Shown: positions 1-9,049, counted from the first letter of the stretch. The stretch is 64,000 nt of DNA from CAJXZP01 sp963974475 (GCA_963974475.1 CAXBCR010000002.1:282893-346892); one strand, 5' to 3'. A program made the numbers and translations. The notes: a model not told the origin generated them from the sequence alone.

Positions 1-159
1 TTCTTGCATTATACGGTAATCTGCATTCCATTTTTGTGCCAGCTCAGTAGGAGGTAGAGGACTTAAAGTTTTTGGCTGGTGGGAATTGTAATCTACGCCA
101 CTAATTTTAGTGTAAATATACCGATGGTGAACTATGGTTTGAAAGTCCTGTTTATTCAT
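1..159 (-). pseudogene. AbiEii/AbiGii-type nucleotidyltransferase toxin remnant (runs off the left edge)
   Basis: An open frame of 53 codons starts with an ATG that overlaps the stop of the antitoxin gene by 8 bases, the usual coupling in AbiE operons, and continues past base 1. The visible residues include VHHRYIYTKISGVDY, then PLPPTELAQKW and DYRIMQE. From my knowledge of the family these match the C-terminal part of AbiEii toxins (the region HHR..yT...gvDY...p....PP......W..DY..M). The N-terminal nucleotidyltransferase half, normally about 200 residues with a GS motif, is absent between the start codon and this region. I infer an internal deletion that left a fused or re-started C-terminal stub. 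The gene could instead be a divergent short protein. Confidence 0.55.
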
Positions 160-754
160 CGGGTAAGGCTTTGAACATAATTTTTTGAATCCAATTTGGA
201 GCCAGTAAAATATCGTGTTTTAGTTTTTTAGGGTCTTCATTTTTTAATAGTGTTAATATTTTATGTTTTTCAACTTCAGTTACTTCCTCCTGTCCCAATG
301 CTCTTAATGCTTGAATGATCAATCCACTAATAGCACCTTTGGATAAAAGGTTTTTTGGGGTGGTTTTTTTTAAACTAATAATTTTGTTTCCAACACTTAT
401 TTTCCTTGGAGGTCCATCCGTAAGATAAACTAAATTTAATGGTATTTGCGCACTCAAACCCAATGCGTGAAGTGCGGTTACGCCAGTGGGAATGATTTTT
501 ATTTTGTCTCGCTTTGAAATTGCTTGTGCTACTTCTTCGGCTGAGGGTAGTACCTCTCCAAAAAGTTTGCTTATTTGTGGCCGGGCATAAATTCCATGTG
601 TAATCCTATGAATTTCTTTTTTATTGGATAACCGATGTAGGGTTAGCCTAATCGCTTCTGATGAACCCATTAAACTGAAATCACTCGGGGAAAATATTGT
701 TCCTCGTGGTTTAGACTTAATTCTGTTTAGTATTTTGTTTTCAATACTCTGCAT
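152..754 (-). CDS. AbiEi/DUF6088-type antitoxin with winged-helix domain
   Basis: This is a 200-residue protein. The frame is open to a TTG at 781, but that codon lies inside a TATATTTG -7 element (779-786), so the ATG at 754 is the likely start. Residues about 15-60 (GTIFSPSDF, then AIRLTLHRLSNKKEIHRI, then HGIYARP) form the winged helix-turn-helix found in DUF6088 and AbiEi antitoxins of type IV systems. The rest (PTGVTALHALGLS, LTDGPPRKI) is the usual DUF6088 body. Known AbiEi proteins repress their own operon and counter the AbiEii nucleotidyltransferase. Here the downstream toxin looks truncated, so the antitoxin may be an orphan. Confidence 0.75.
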   Translation of the reverse strand: MQSIENKILNRIKSKPRGTIFSPSDFSLMGSSEAIRLTLHRLSNKKEIHRITHGIYARPQISKLFGEVLPSAEEVAQAISKRDKIKIIPTGVTALHALGLSAQIPLNLVYLTDGPPRKISVGNKIISLKKTTPKNLLSKGAISGLIIQALRALGQEEVTEVEKHKILTLLKNEDPKKLKHDILLAPNWIQKIMFKALPDE

Positions 755-778
755 TGGGTATTCATGTTTATTTTGTAA

Positions 779-786
779 CAAATATA
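779..786 (-). promoter_or_regulatory. Putative -7 element TATATTTG of the antitoxin gene
   Basis: It matches the Bacteroidota sigma-A consensus TAnnTTTG and lies 25 bases upstream of the chosen ATG. No clear -33 TTTG is visible. Confidence 0.5.
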
Positions 787-815
787 GTGTAAAAATGTTA
801 CAAAATTTAAATCAA

Positions 816-1820
816 TTAGATATAATCCGGACAGGTTTTAAAATGTTGTCGTTTCGGTAATGACTCGCTAAAAATGTAAATCACACTAAACTCAAACCCA
901 CCACGGTAGCGCGATGCAGTAGTTAATTTAGAGTAATTAAAATCATAAGACAAACCCACATTGAGTGTATTCCAATCCATTCCCATACTTATGAATGCGG
1001 CATCGCCAGTTCGAGTCCATAAACCCAAATAAACAGCTCGGTAATTAGTACTACGATTATCTAAAATGTATTTGGCATTCATACCCGGAGTAATTTGTGC
1101 ATGAGGACCTTGAATCATGGTTAATATACCCGGAATTAAATCTATTTTTTGAGTGATTTTAAATTGGTAATTACCGTGAAAAGTAAATCGCATGGCAAGT
1201 TTAGAATTATCGCTGCCGTAAAAATTTATATTGGGTTGGGTGAGGTTATGAATGGCTATCCCTAATTGGAGTTTTTTTCGTTTTGCAAATCGGGTTTCCC
1301 AAACTAAACCGGTACTTGCATTGGCATACGATGCTCCGGTATTAAATGTTTCTAACGAACCTCCGCCTCCGTTTTGATTATCAAAAACGAGTTGGGTAGG
1401 GTCAATTTGCCGCTGTGCCCATCCCAATTGAAGACCAAAGGTGAGATGGTTTTTCTGGGTTTGGCCAATGCCAAGGGAGTAGGAGCCAGAGGCATTAAAG
1501 TTAACCGTGCCTAAATTCCCATCACCCGCTTTGTCGTAAAAAAAATCGAGTCCAACGCCCAATCCTTTTTGCTTCATAAAATTATGAGCGTCTCCCGAAA
1601 ATGCGAAAGTGGAATACGGTGTGGTCACCGAACCCCATTGCGAACGATAGATTCCGGCAATGCGATATCCACCATCAAACTGCCCAGTTAACGCAGGGTT
1701 TAAACTTGCTGGAGCTTGGTTAAATTGCGAAAAATGAATGTCTTGGCCCAATATAATGCTAGTAGGAATAAGAATAATACCTAGCGTAAAAACAACGATA
1801 TGGATAAAGGAATACTTCAT
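816..1820 (-). CDS. PorP/SprF family type IX secretion outer-membrane protein
   Basis: This is a 334-residue protein with a signal peptide (cleavage near ILGQ-DIHFSQF). Just after it comes the family hallmark HFSQFNQAPASLNPALTG, followed by alternating beta strands of an outer-membrane barrel. The C-terminus shows RGGFEFSVIYIF and a late CPDY, as in other PorP/SprF proteins. In Flavobacterium johnsoniae SprF is needed to secrete SprB, and PorP/SprF proteins are encoded next to T9SS clients with type B C-terminal domains. The start codon abuts the stop codon of the 1,513-residue PKD protein, so the two are cotranscribed and this is presumably its dedicated secretion partner. Confidence 0.9.
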   Translation of the reverse strand: MKYSFIHIVVFTLGIILIPTSIILGQDIHFSQFNQAPASLNPALTGQFDGGYRIAGIYRSQWGSVTTPYSTFAFSGDAHNFMKQKGLGVGLDFFYDKAGDGNLGTVNFNASGSYSLGIGQTQKNHLTFGLQLGWAQRQIDPTQLVFDNQNGGGGSLETFNTGASYANASTGLVWETRFAKRKKLQLGIAIHNLTQPNINFYGSDNSKLAMRFTFHGNYQFKITQKIDLIPGILTMIQGPHAQITPGMNAKYILDNRSTNYRAVYLGLWTRTGDAAFISMGMDWNTLNVGLSYDFNYSKLTTASRYRGGFEFSVIYIFSESLPKRQHFKTCPDYI

Positions 1821-4800
1821 TTAGCGAACTACCGTGATATTTCCTTTTTTCGAAAATTCTTGATTATCAAAACACACCACCTTGAGTTGATATACAAAAA
1901 CGTTGGGATCCACCGGGGTACCATTAAATTTACCATCCCAGCCTTTATGGAGGTCGTTGGTCTCGAAAACGAGCTGTCCCCAACGATTATATATTTGTAA
2001 TTCTATGCTTTGAATAATTTTTCCACGTATCAAATATTCATCATTTTCGCCATCTACATTCGGAGAAAATGCATTTGGAATAAAAATGTCTGGTTCACCA
2101 CAGTTAATTTCATAAACCACTATTTCTACTTCACTTTTATAACTGCATTTTGTGTTTTTAGGATCGGTCACCAAAACAGAATACGTAGTGGTTTGGTTGG
2201 GGGTAACTCCAGTAGAAGATTTATCAGGATGGTCCACATCTGCAGTGGGTGTCCATTGGTAGTTAAACCCATTGGCTGGAATAACATTCAAAACGGTACT
2301 AAATCCTAAAATTACCGAGTCATCATCGGCTGAGGCAACCACATTTTGGGTATTGATTTTTGATACCTCCACCAATACCGTATCTTTAAAAATACATCCA
2401 CTATCATTAATTGCAGAGAGGTAATAATAAGTATCTACCAACGGTGCTACTCGAATACTGGTAGTGTCTGCTCGTCCAATAATTTGGCTAGTAGGAGTCC
2501 AGAAAAAATCCATGGCGTTGGGTAGGAAATTGTTTTGCGCCATAATTTGTAGGGTGTCTTGTTGGCATATATAGCCATCCGGACTAGCGGTTACCGTTTG
2601 ATCACTTATCACCACATATGTACTGTCCTTTTCAATGCAGCCCAGCGCACTCTCTACTTGAAAATAATAGTATTGGTAGGTGTTGGTTTGGGTAATAGCC
2701 AAAGTGCTGTCTGAGGTAGAGGAGTTTAAGGTATCGCTCATATTAGACTGACTTGACCACACAAACTTAGCACCTGAACCGTTAGATTGTCCTACTAAAT
2801 TTACGATAGGATTGTCGCTGCAAATAATTACCAATGAATCCGATTTAGCATAAATAGGTTCTACCGTAACGGTATTGGTTACCGAATCGGTACACACATG
2901 CTGAACGACTAATAAATAAGAGGTGTTTTGAGTCACATTCACCGTAGGGTTAGCAATGCTAGGGTCGCTTAATCCGGTAGAAGGAATCCATGTATAGGTG
3001 GTGTTTGGAATCGAATCGGCAGGGATACCAATTTCTGTTTCCTGACCCAAACAGGCCAAGGAGTTTACCGTGTAATTACTATCTGCTCGCACTTGTATTT
3101 GTAGTGAAAATGTATCTGTTTGTGGGCAAATACTGGAATCAAATGCAATGAGCGTAACGGTATACGTTCCTTTGGTTGAATATACCGTAGCGGGATTACT
3201 GGAGGTAGAAGAATTACCATTTCCAAAATCCCATAAGTAAGTGGTAAATGCGGTGCTATCGGTCATATTTTGAAATTGAGAAAAATAGGGCGCACATCCG
3301 GTTCCGGGATTGGCAAAGGATGCCACAATTGGATTAGACACATCCTTTTGATTTAATATGAAAGTGTCACTTGCAGTACAACCAAGTTGAGTGGTGACCT
3401 GCACGTAATAATAATTAATGGAATCGGAAGGAGAAACCCATACGAAATTATCGGTAGGTAATGTATTGATGGTATCGGTATACAAAGGCGAGTTGGACCA
3501 ATGGTAATTGCTAGGATTTCCCGTCACGTTTGAATTGAGTATAAAAGGCGCATCTACTGAACATACCGATGTGTCGCCCGTAATTTGGATGGAAATATCC
3601 TCTAAAACTACGGTTTGAATAATGGTATCAAAACAAATTCCATTATCTATTACAAGCGTATAAACGACAGTGTTGCTAGGATTTACCCAAGGGTTGGAAA
3701 TAGCGGTATCGCTTAAACCTACGCTTGGCGACCAATGAATATTCAAATTGGGGTCATTGTTTTGAGGAACACCTATTTGAACTGGGTTTCCGTTACAAGC
3801 TACAGCATTGGGTAAGGTAGTGTTGGCATTATTTAACACGGTAATTTCTCGAATTAAAGAATCATTTAGGTTACAAGTAGCCCCATCCGAAACCACCAAT
3901 TTTACGCTGTAAATACCTGCTGTAGTGTAGGTATGACTAGGTTCAAATTGGGTGGATGTGCTGCCATCCCCAAAATCCCAATAATAGGTGGTGGCCGTTT
4001 GTTGGACACTCAAATTATCGAATGTGACCGAAAAAGGTGCGCAACCTACTGTGGGTACATCATAATCGGCAATAACAATGGGTAAAAGAAAATCCATTTT
4101 GAAGACCGCCAGATTACATCCATTAGAGGGTGAATTATTGGTATTGGAATATGCGCCAGGATTAGGATATGTTGGAAAATCATTGAAGCCACCACATCCG
4201 GCACAAACCGCTTGATAAACCTTTCCTTTGCGGTCAAATCGACTCGTGCCGCCATCTACATGTTCTTCAGATGAACCTCCAAAAAAGGTGGCGTATACCA
4301 AGGAATTGGCATCATCGCTCAATACCATTATATAAAAATCTTGGTTATCGGTGGTTCCTTGAAAAGGCCCTCCCGCAGTATCTAGTCCATTGGTAGTAAG
4401 TGTTCCATTAAGGATTGGGCTTCCCCAACCACTTAAATAAATAGCGCTACATACATCTACCAAAAAGGCGGTGGGCGAAATGTCGGGGTCCCCATCACCC
4501 CGTCCAAACCGAGTAGCCCAAATTAGTGAATCTAATTCGGGTTTAAATTTTACCAAAAACTGGCCTCCCAAGGTGTCGTGATACGAGGCATTGTAAATCA
4601 ATTCTCCCGCGGGGGCAGAGGTTTGTCCAAATAAATGAACGTTTCCAAATGCATCCAATTCTACAAAATAACTTTGGTCATAAGCGGTAGATCCATAAAA
4701 TGTACTGTATATGAGCGTATTTCCGTCTTCCGAAATATGCGAAACAAAACCATCATTCCCCGTATTAAAAGAAGTGTCATAGGCCAACGCAGTGGTGGGG

Positions 4801-6362
4801 AAATTTGGAGATTGTGTTCCTCCTGTTACATAAATATCGTTGCTATCCGTAATGGCAATAGAGTAGGCTGCATCTCCCGAAAGCCCCCCTAAATAATTGG
4901 TCCAAATTAAACTTGATAAATTGTGATTCAATTTGTATACAATCCCATCAATATGGCCGGTAGCGGGAAGCAATTTGGTGTTTTGAAATCCGTTAGCGCT
5001 TACCGGATTGTCATCGCTTCGTGTACAACTGGCTACATACACATTCCCTTTTTTGTCTAGGTCAATTTCACCTCGAAATTCATCGGCATAATTAAATTTG
5101 TTGACTCCATTATTTAATCCATCGGTATGTTTTCCACCCAAAAAAGTGGAAGCTTCTAAACTACTTCCCGAGCTGTCTAATTTGCACAGAACTATATCCG
5201 AACCGTTTAAATAATAGACTCCCATTCCATTTAGCATGTTTACTGGTCGTAAAGGGCTCGCTACATTAAATGAAGTGTCTAATGAACCCGATGTGACCGG
5301 AAAATTGGTGGAGCCTGTTGTTCCCATAACGTATAGTTCATGAAAATCAGTAACGACCAAACTATGCGGTACTTCATCGGATGAACCGCCCAAAAAGGTG
5401 GAGAAAATTAAACTGGTACCTGATGTGTCCCATTTGGTTATTGCCATATCTGTTCCATTGGTTGAAAAAGAGCCGCCAGCCCAGGTGGTTTGATAAGCAC
5501 CCAAAGTGGTGGGATATCCACCACCAAAAGCGGTACTGCCTGAATATAAAAAACCAAACTTATCGTAGGTGGCGGTATAACCAAAATTGTTGGAGGTAGA
5601 TCCTGAATAAGAAGAGAACACCAAAATAGGGTCAATGATTAATTCGTAAAGCGCATTGTAACCGTTTGGAAATTCATACGATAAGGTGTGCCCATCCAAT
5701 TTGTATTTACAGTTTACTTTTTTGCGTTTGCCATCTATTATTTGCCAAGCCTCTGGTTTTTCTTCCCAGTTTTCGGTAAGCGATGTAATTACATACAATT
5801 TCCCGTTTTTTAGATAAATCGAATCGGTGCCTTGGTAGTTTAATTGAATTTGTGAGGCGTTACTACCCGGGGCAATTTTAATATCATACTTTAATCCATC
5901 CGATTCATGACGATACATAATTAAATCAATGCCTGGATATAAATCTTGGTAGGTAATTTCTTCAAATGCAGGAACTTTACCCGCCCACTTGGAAGGGTCT
6001 TTTCCAATAAAAAAATTGAAATAATTACTTCTTTTTTGTGCAGGAATTAAATTAGGGGATGGGTTTGCATTTTGAAATTGCACCTTATAGGTGTGATGTC
6101 GCATTGCAATATTTAAGGTATCTCCTTTATAATGTCCGTGATGCAATTGTTCTAAAAGTTCCCCGTCATAAAAATGATAGGTGAAAGTGTTGTTTTCTAG
6201 AAACAAATATCCGTTAGGTATTTCGGTTCTAAATTGTACGTTTTCATGAAATTGACCTTCGTTAACTACGAATTGAAAACGCGTATTATTGGTTTCTTTT
6301 TTCTTAGCCAAGACCGAATAGGTAGTTAGAAATAATAGCGCAAACCAAAAAATTCTTTTCAT
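1821..6362 (-). CDS. Giant secreted PKD protein with gliding-motility (CHU_C, T9SS type B) C-terminal domain
   Basis: This is a 1,513-residue protein. An N-terminal signal peptide (MKRIFWFALLFLTTYSVLA) is followed by a DUF7948-like domain (FVVNEGQFHENVQF, residues about 28-250). Next is a repetitive beta-propeller-like region (about 250-760) with recurring STFLGGSS-type blocks, as in SBBP repeats. At least two PKD domains follow (YYWDFGDGST and YLWDFGNGNS), with further Ig-like units between and after them. The last 95 residues (IFIPNAFSPNVDGENDEY, then YNRWGQLVFE and GWDGKFNG) are a classic gliding-motility-associated C-terminal domain, recognised by the T9SS as a type B sorting signal. It is probably a cell-surface adhesin, with its PorP/SprF partner immediately downstream. 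The ligand is unknown. Confidence 0.88.
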   Translation of the reverse strand: MKRIFWFALLFLTTYSVLAKKKETNNTRFQFVVNEGQFHENVQFRTEIPNGYLFLENNTFTYHFYDGELLEQLHHGHYKGDTLNIAMRHHTYKVQFQNANPSPNLIPAQKRSNYFNFFIGKDPSKWAGKVPAFEEITYQDLYPGIDLIMYRHESDGLKYDIKIAPGSNASQIQLNYQGTDSIYLKNGKLYVITSLTENWEEKPEAWQIIDGKRKKVNCKYKLDGHTLSYEFPNGYNALYELIIDPILVFSSYSGSTSNNFGYTATYDKFGFLYSGSTAFGGGYPTTLGAYQTTWAGGSFSTNGTDMAITKWDTSGTSLIFSTFLGGSSDEVPHSLVVTDFHELYVMGTTGSTNFPVTSGSLDTSFNVASPLRPVNMLNGMGVYYLNGSDIVLCKLDSSGSSLEASTFLGGKHTDGLNNGVNKFNYADEFRGEIDLDKKGNVYVASCTRSDDNPVSANGFQNTKLLPATGHIDGIVYKLNHNLSSLIWTNYLGGLSGDAAYSIAITDSNDIYVTGGTQSPNFPTTALAYDTSFNTGNDGFVSHISEDGNTLIYSTFYGSTAYDQSYFVELDAFGNVHLFGQTSAPAGELIYNASYHDTLGGQFLVKFKPELDSLIWATRFGRGDGDPDISPTAFLVDVCSAIYLSGWGSPILNGTLTTNGLDTAGGPFQGTTDNQDFYIMVLSDDANSLVYATFFGGSSEEHVDGGTSRFDRKGKVYQAVCAGCGGFNDFPTYPNPGAYSNTNNSPSNGCNLAVFKMDFLLPIVIADYDVPTVGCAPFSVTFDNLSVQQTATTYYWDFGDGSTSTQFEPSHTYTTAGIYSVKLVVSDGATCNLNDSLIREITVLNNANTTLPNAVACNGNPVQIGVPQNNDPNLNIHWSPSVGLSDTAISNPWVNPSNTVVYTLVIDNGICFDTIIQTVVLEDISIQITGDTSVCSVDAPFILNSNVTGNPSNYHWSNSPLYTDTINTLPTDNFVWVSPSDSINYYYVQVTTQLGCTASDTFILNQKDVSNPIVASFANPGTGCAPYFSQFQNMTDSTAFTTYLWDFGNGNSSTSSNPATVYSTKGTYTVTLIAFDSSICPQTDTFSLQIQVRADSNYTVNSLACLGQETEIGIPADSIPNTTYTWIPSTGLSDPSIANPTVNVTQNTSYLLVVQHVCTDSVTNTVTVEPIYAKSDSLVIICSDNPIVNLVGQSNGSGAKFVWSSQSNMSDTLNSSTSDSTLAITQTNTYQYYYFQVESALGCIEKDSTYVVISDQTVTASPDGYICQQDTLQIMAQNNFLPNAMDFFWTPTSQIIGRADTTSIRVAPLVDTYYYLSAINDSGCIFKDTVLVEVSKINTQNVVASADDDSVILGFSTVLNVIPANGFNYQWTPTADVDHPDKSSTGVTPNQTTTYSVLVTDPKNTKCSYKSEVEIVVYEINCGEPDIFIPNAFSPNVDGENDEYLIRGKIIQSIELQIYNRWGQLVFETNDLHKGWDGKFNGTPVDPNVFVYQLKVVCFDNQEFSKKGNITVVR

Positions 6363-6761
6363 AAGCGAGCAAGGTAATTTACTAATAGCAAAATAAGAAA
6401 TTTAATCGCTAAAGAGCATTAAAATTCTTTTTTGAAGACGCTGAATTGAATGGTTTGGTTGTTTGTGATTTAATGTAATCTACCTATAATTTGGGCAGCA
6501 AAGGCCCGAAGTAAAACCAAATGTGAATATATGGATGAAATACAGTGAAATAAGGATAAGTTAAAGGAGTAAATCAGTCCAATTTTGTTTTGGAATCTCT
6601 TTTTCACATAGGGATGTAGATAACTCGAAATAAAGATTTTCAATAATTTAGTATATCAATTTGATTTAAGTATATTTGCAGCCCGAAAATTAGATTGACT
6701 TTACCAATCGATTTGATTCAGGGAATAAATTAGAAAGAACAGAATTTTAAAATTATATAAG
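6363..6761. other. Intergenic region between divergent genes
   Basis: This is about 400 bases of AT-rich sequence between the divergently read PKD protein and rpmE2. Apart from the -7 element of rpmE2 I see no gene, RNA or repeat in it. Confidence 0.5.
6671..6678 (+). promoter_or_regulatory. Putative -7 element TATATTTG of rpmE2
   Basis: It is an exact match to TAnnTTTG, 84 bases before the start codon, leaving a leader of about 75 bases. The -33 box is poor. Confidence 0.45.
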
Positions 6762-7019
6762 ATGAAAAAAGATATTCATCCAAGTGAGTACAGATTAGTA
6801 GTGTTTAAAGACATGAGTACGGAAGACACTTTTTTAGGTAAATCAACCGCAAATACTGCAGACAAAATTACTTGGGAAGACGGAAACGAATACCCATTAA
6901 TTAAATTAGAGATTTCAGATAAATCTCACCCGTATTATACTGGTAAAATGCAATTTGTGGATACTGCAGGTAGAATTGATAAATTCAAAACTAAATACGC
7001 GAAATTCAACAAGAAATAA
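6762..7019 (+). CDS. rpmE2: 50S ribosomal protein L31, type B
   Basis: An 85-residue protein starting MKKDIHPSEYRLVVFKDMST, which matches type B L31 over its whole normal length. It lacks the zinc-binding cysteine pairs of the C+ form, as expected for type B. L31 sits at the 50S-30S interface and bridges the subunits. The gene stands alone between its own promoter and a strong hairpin terminator. Confidence 0.95.
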   Translation: MKKDIHPSEYRLVVFKDMSTEDTFLGKSTANTADKITWEDGNEYPLIKLEISDKSHPYYTGKMQFVDTAGRIDKFKTKYAKFNKK

Positions 7020-7043
7020 GAATTTTCGTTTAGCAATATTATT

Positions 7044-7075
7044 AAGCTCCTTTCATACCGAAAGGAGCTTTTTTA
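7044..7075 (+). terminator. Rho-independent terminator of rpmE2
   Basis: An 11-bp perfect stem (AAGCTCCTTTC / GAAAGGAGCTT) with loop ATACC, followed by a T-rich run. Confidence 0.85.
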
Positions 7076-7080
7076 TTTTA

Positions 7081-7088
7081 TAAATTTG
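7081..7088 (+). promoter_or_regulatory. -7 element TAAATTTG before the truncated GlmU-like copy
   Basis: An exact TAnnTTTG match, 14 bases before the ATG of the truncated copy. It is probably the original promoter of the GlmU-like gene before the duplication or insertion. Confidence 0.45.
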
Positions 7089-7101
7089 ACGAAACTTTAG
7101 A

Positions 7102-7219
7102 AATGAACGTAATACTTTTTGATGGCGAATCTCGCCAAAAATTACTTCCTTTAACTTATACCCGTCCGGTAGGGAACCTAAGAGTTGGTATTTTGACCAT
7201 TAACGAAAAATGGGAAAAG
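7102..7219 (+). repeat. 118-bp direct repeat, copy 1
   Basis: It is identical to 7727-7844, starts one base before the ATG and ends inside codon 39/40. The repeat period is 625 bp. Confidence 0.95.
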
Positions 7220-7249
7220 ACGATAAGGTTGGCAAAGAGTGAAATTTAA
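7103..7249 (+). pseudogene. Truncated duplicate of the GlmU-like gene start
   Basis: A 48-codon frame. Its first 39 codons are base-for-base identical to the start of the intact gene at 7728, and the identity covers 7102-7219 versus 7727-7844. After the break it adds nine unrelated residues (TIRLAKSEI) and stops. It lacks nearly all of the protein and cannot be an enzyme. Its position directly after the rpmE2 terminator, with its own TAAATTTG, suggests that this is where the gene originally began. Confidence 0.85.
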
Positions 7250-7275
7250 TAACTATGTTATTCTCAGGTATTAAA

Positions 7276-7566
7276 TTAGGAGTTTTGAAGGGTGGAATTT
7301 GAATTGCTTTCCATGTTTTTTAATTCGGTAATTAAATAAACCGGGATTGCAACAGTACCAAATAAGACTAAAAAGGCAAGCCAAGCGAGTTCACGTTTCT
7401 TTTTCGAAGCGTCCAAAACACACATTATCCAAGGAATCATCATTGTCATGGCACCCACGGTAATCAGCATGAAATCTGTAACATCACTAATAAAGGCTCC
7501 CCATATTAAGGTTGTAATAGCAAGTAAATACGTGATAATTATGGTGTTCTTTTTAGAATGAGTCAT
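7276..7566 (-). CDS. Small predicted membrane protein inside the duplication
   Basis: This is a 96-residue protein with three hydrophobic segments (about 9-27, 29-50 and 60-80) and charged ends (MTHSKKN, SKKKREL, ELKNMES). It is transcribed opposite to its neighbours and lies wholly within the unique 507 bp between the two 118-bp repeats. I do not recognise a family. It may be the cargo of whatever event created the repeats. Expression is not shown by anything in the sequence, but the hydrophobic pattern argues that it is a real gene. Confidence 0.6.
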   Translation of the reverse strand: MTHSKKNTIIITYLLAITTLIWGAFISDVTDFMLITVGAMTMMIPWIMCVLDASKKKRELAWLAFLVLFGTVAIPVYLITELKNMESNSNSTLQNS

Positions 7567-7666
7567 TTTTTTAAGTTTTGAAAGACAATGTTACGTATAA
7601 TAATTGGCTAATCAAATTTTATATAATTCATCTTTTAAGGTCTAATGTTAACTCCTAATAATGGAT

Positions 7667-7674
7667 TAATTTTG
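7667..7674 (+). promoter_or_regulatory. -7 element TAATTTTG of the intact GlmU-like gene
   Basis: A TAnnTTTG match 54 bases upstream of the intact start codon. It would replace the promoter now separated from the gene by the insertion. Confidence 0.4.
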
Positions 7675-7726
7675 ACATCCTTAGAAAAAATTGGCAATAG
7701 CTTATCATCGCAATAAAAAACACACC

Positions 7727-7844
7727 AATGAACGTAATACTTTTTGATGGCGAATCTCGCCAAAAATTACTTCCTTTAACTTATACCCGTCCGGTAGGGA
7801 ACCTAAGAGTTGGTATTTTGACCATTAACGAAAAATGGGAAAAG
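7727..7844 (+). repeat. 118-bp direct repeat, copy 2
   Basis: Identical to 7102-7219; it forms the 5' end of the intact GlmU-like gene. Confidence 0.95.
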
Positions 7845-8921
7845 GCATTGAAAGCCCCGGTTTCTTACGCTACCGAAGATTATTTATCGACTAAATTCCC
7901 GATGAAAAAAGGGATGGACAACATCCTTATCAACGGAGGTTTATGCCCAGATGGAAGAATAGAACTTGCTATTCAAAATCTGAATCCTGGAGAAAGTCTT
8001 AAAAAAGAAGGTAAAACATTAGCGGTTCGGTTGGATCCAGATGAATTGGAAAGTTATCTAAAAGGGAAGGAGTTAAGCTGTTTTGTAGGCAAGGAGTACA
8101 CCGATGAAATCTTGCTAATAGAACATTCATGGGATATCTTTGCTAAAAACGGAGATGCTTTAGATTTTGATTTTAAGGTGATTACAGATGGAAGAAAGTC
8201 CCAGCCATTAAGTGACACCAATACATTAATTGGTGACCAAATTTTTATAGAAGAAGGAGCCACTGTAGAAGGGGCAATAATAAATACCACTTCAGGTCCT
8301 GTGTATATCGGTAAAGATGCGGAGGTAATGGAAGGTGCTTTAATTCGTGGCGGTTTGGCACTTTGTGAACATGCAGGGTTAAAAATGGGAGCCAAAATTT
8401 ATGGACCCACCACCATTGGTCCGCATAGTAAAGCGGGTGGAGAAGTAAGTAATTCAATTATTTATGGGTATTCAAATAAGGGACACGATGGTTTTATTGG
8501 GAACACCGTAATTGGTGAATGGTGTAATTTGGGAGCAGATACCAATACCTCAAATTTGAAAAATAACTATGCCAAAGTAAGACTTTGGAGCTATGAAACA
8601 CAGCGATTTGCAGATACTGGTTTGCAATTTTGTGGGCTAATTATGGGCGATCATTCAAAATGTGGTATCAATACCATGTTTAATACCGGAACCGTAGTTG
8701 GGGTAAGCTCTAACATTTATGGCGCAGGATTTCCACGTAATTATATACCTTCATTTGCTTGGGGTGGCGCTGGTGGAATGATGGAATTTAGATATTCTAA
8801 AGCTGCTGAGGTAGCTCAAGCCATGATGGCACGAAGAGGATTGGAATTTGACGCGGTGGAAGATGGAATCGTGAAACATGTATTTGAGGCGACTGCCAAT
8901 TTAAGAAGGAATTTAAAATAA
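7728..8921 (+). CDS. GlmU-like sugar nucleotidyltransferase with left-handed beta-helix
   Basis: This is a 397-residue protein. It begins MNVILFDGESRQKLLPLTYTRPV-type, which is the start of the alternative Bacteroidota GlmU family (UDP-GlcNAc diphosphorylase / GlcN-1-P acetyltransferase, TIGR03991 as I recall). The second half (about 175-340) is hexapeptide-rich left-handed beta-helix (VEGAIINTTSGPVYIGKDAEV, IYGPTTIGPHSKAGGEVSNS). Canonical GlmU makes UDP-N-acetylglucosamine for peptidoglycan and LPS, and this protein probably does the same in the cytosol. The gene keeps full length despite the upstream duplication. Confidence 0.85.
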   Translation: MNVILFDGESRQKLLPLTYTRPVGNLRVGILTINEKWEKALKAPVSYATEDYLSTKFPMKKGMDNILINGGLCPDGRIELAIQNLNPGESLKKEGKTLAVRLDPDELESYLKGKELSCFVGKEYTDEILLIEHSWDIFAKNGDALDFDFKVITDGRKSQPLSDTNTLIGDQIFIEEGATVEGAIINTTSGPVYIGKDAEVMEGALIRGGLALCEHAGLKMGAKIYGPTTIGPHSKAGGEVSNSIIYGYSNKGHDGFIGNTVIGEWCNLGADTNTSNLKNNYAKVRLWSYETQRFADTGLQFCGLIMGDHSKCGINTMFNTGTVVGVSSNIYGAGFPRNYIPSFAWGGAGGMMEFRYSKAAEVAQAMMARRGLEFDAVEDGIVKHVFEATANLRRNLK

Positions 8922-9049
8922 TTCGGACATTATTACCGATATTTCGACTGGAATGAATTGATTTTGCTTTGGCATATCTATTGACTTGCAGCAAACGCTT
9001 CTAATAGGAATTGTTTTTCCTTTTGAACACTTACTAAAATAAGAAATAC

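Noticed and set aside
5381..5635. Open frames opposite the giant PKD genes (for example 5381-5599, 50443-50712, 51634-51948)
   Set aside because: They are antisense to long, clearly coding repeats, have no promoter or family features, and arise from repeat composition.
7220..7726. Insertion sequence between the 118-bp repeats
   Set aside because: There is no transposase and no convincing terminal inverted repeats. GATAAG and GGCAA/TTGCC near the ends are too short to count.
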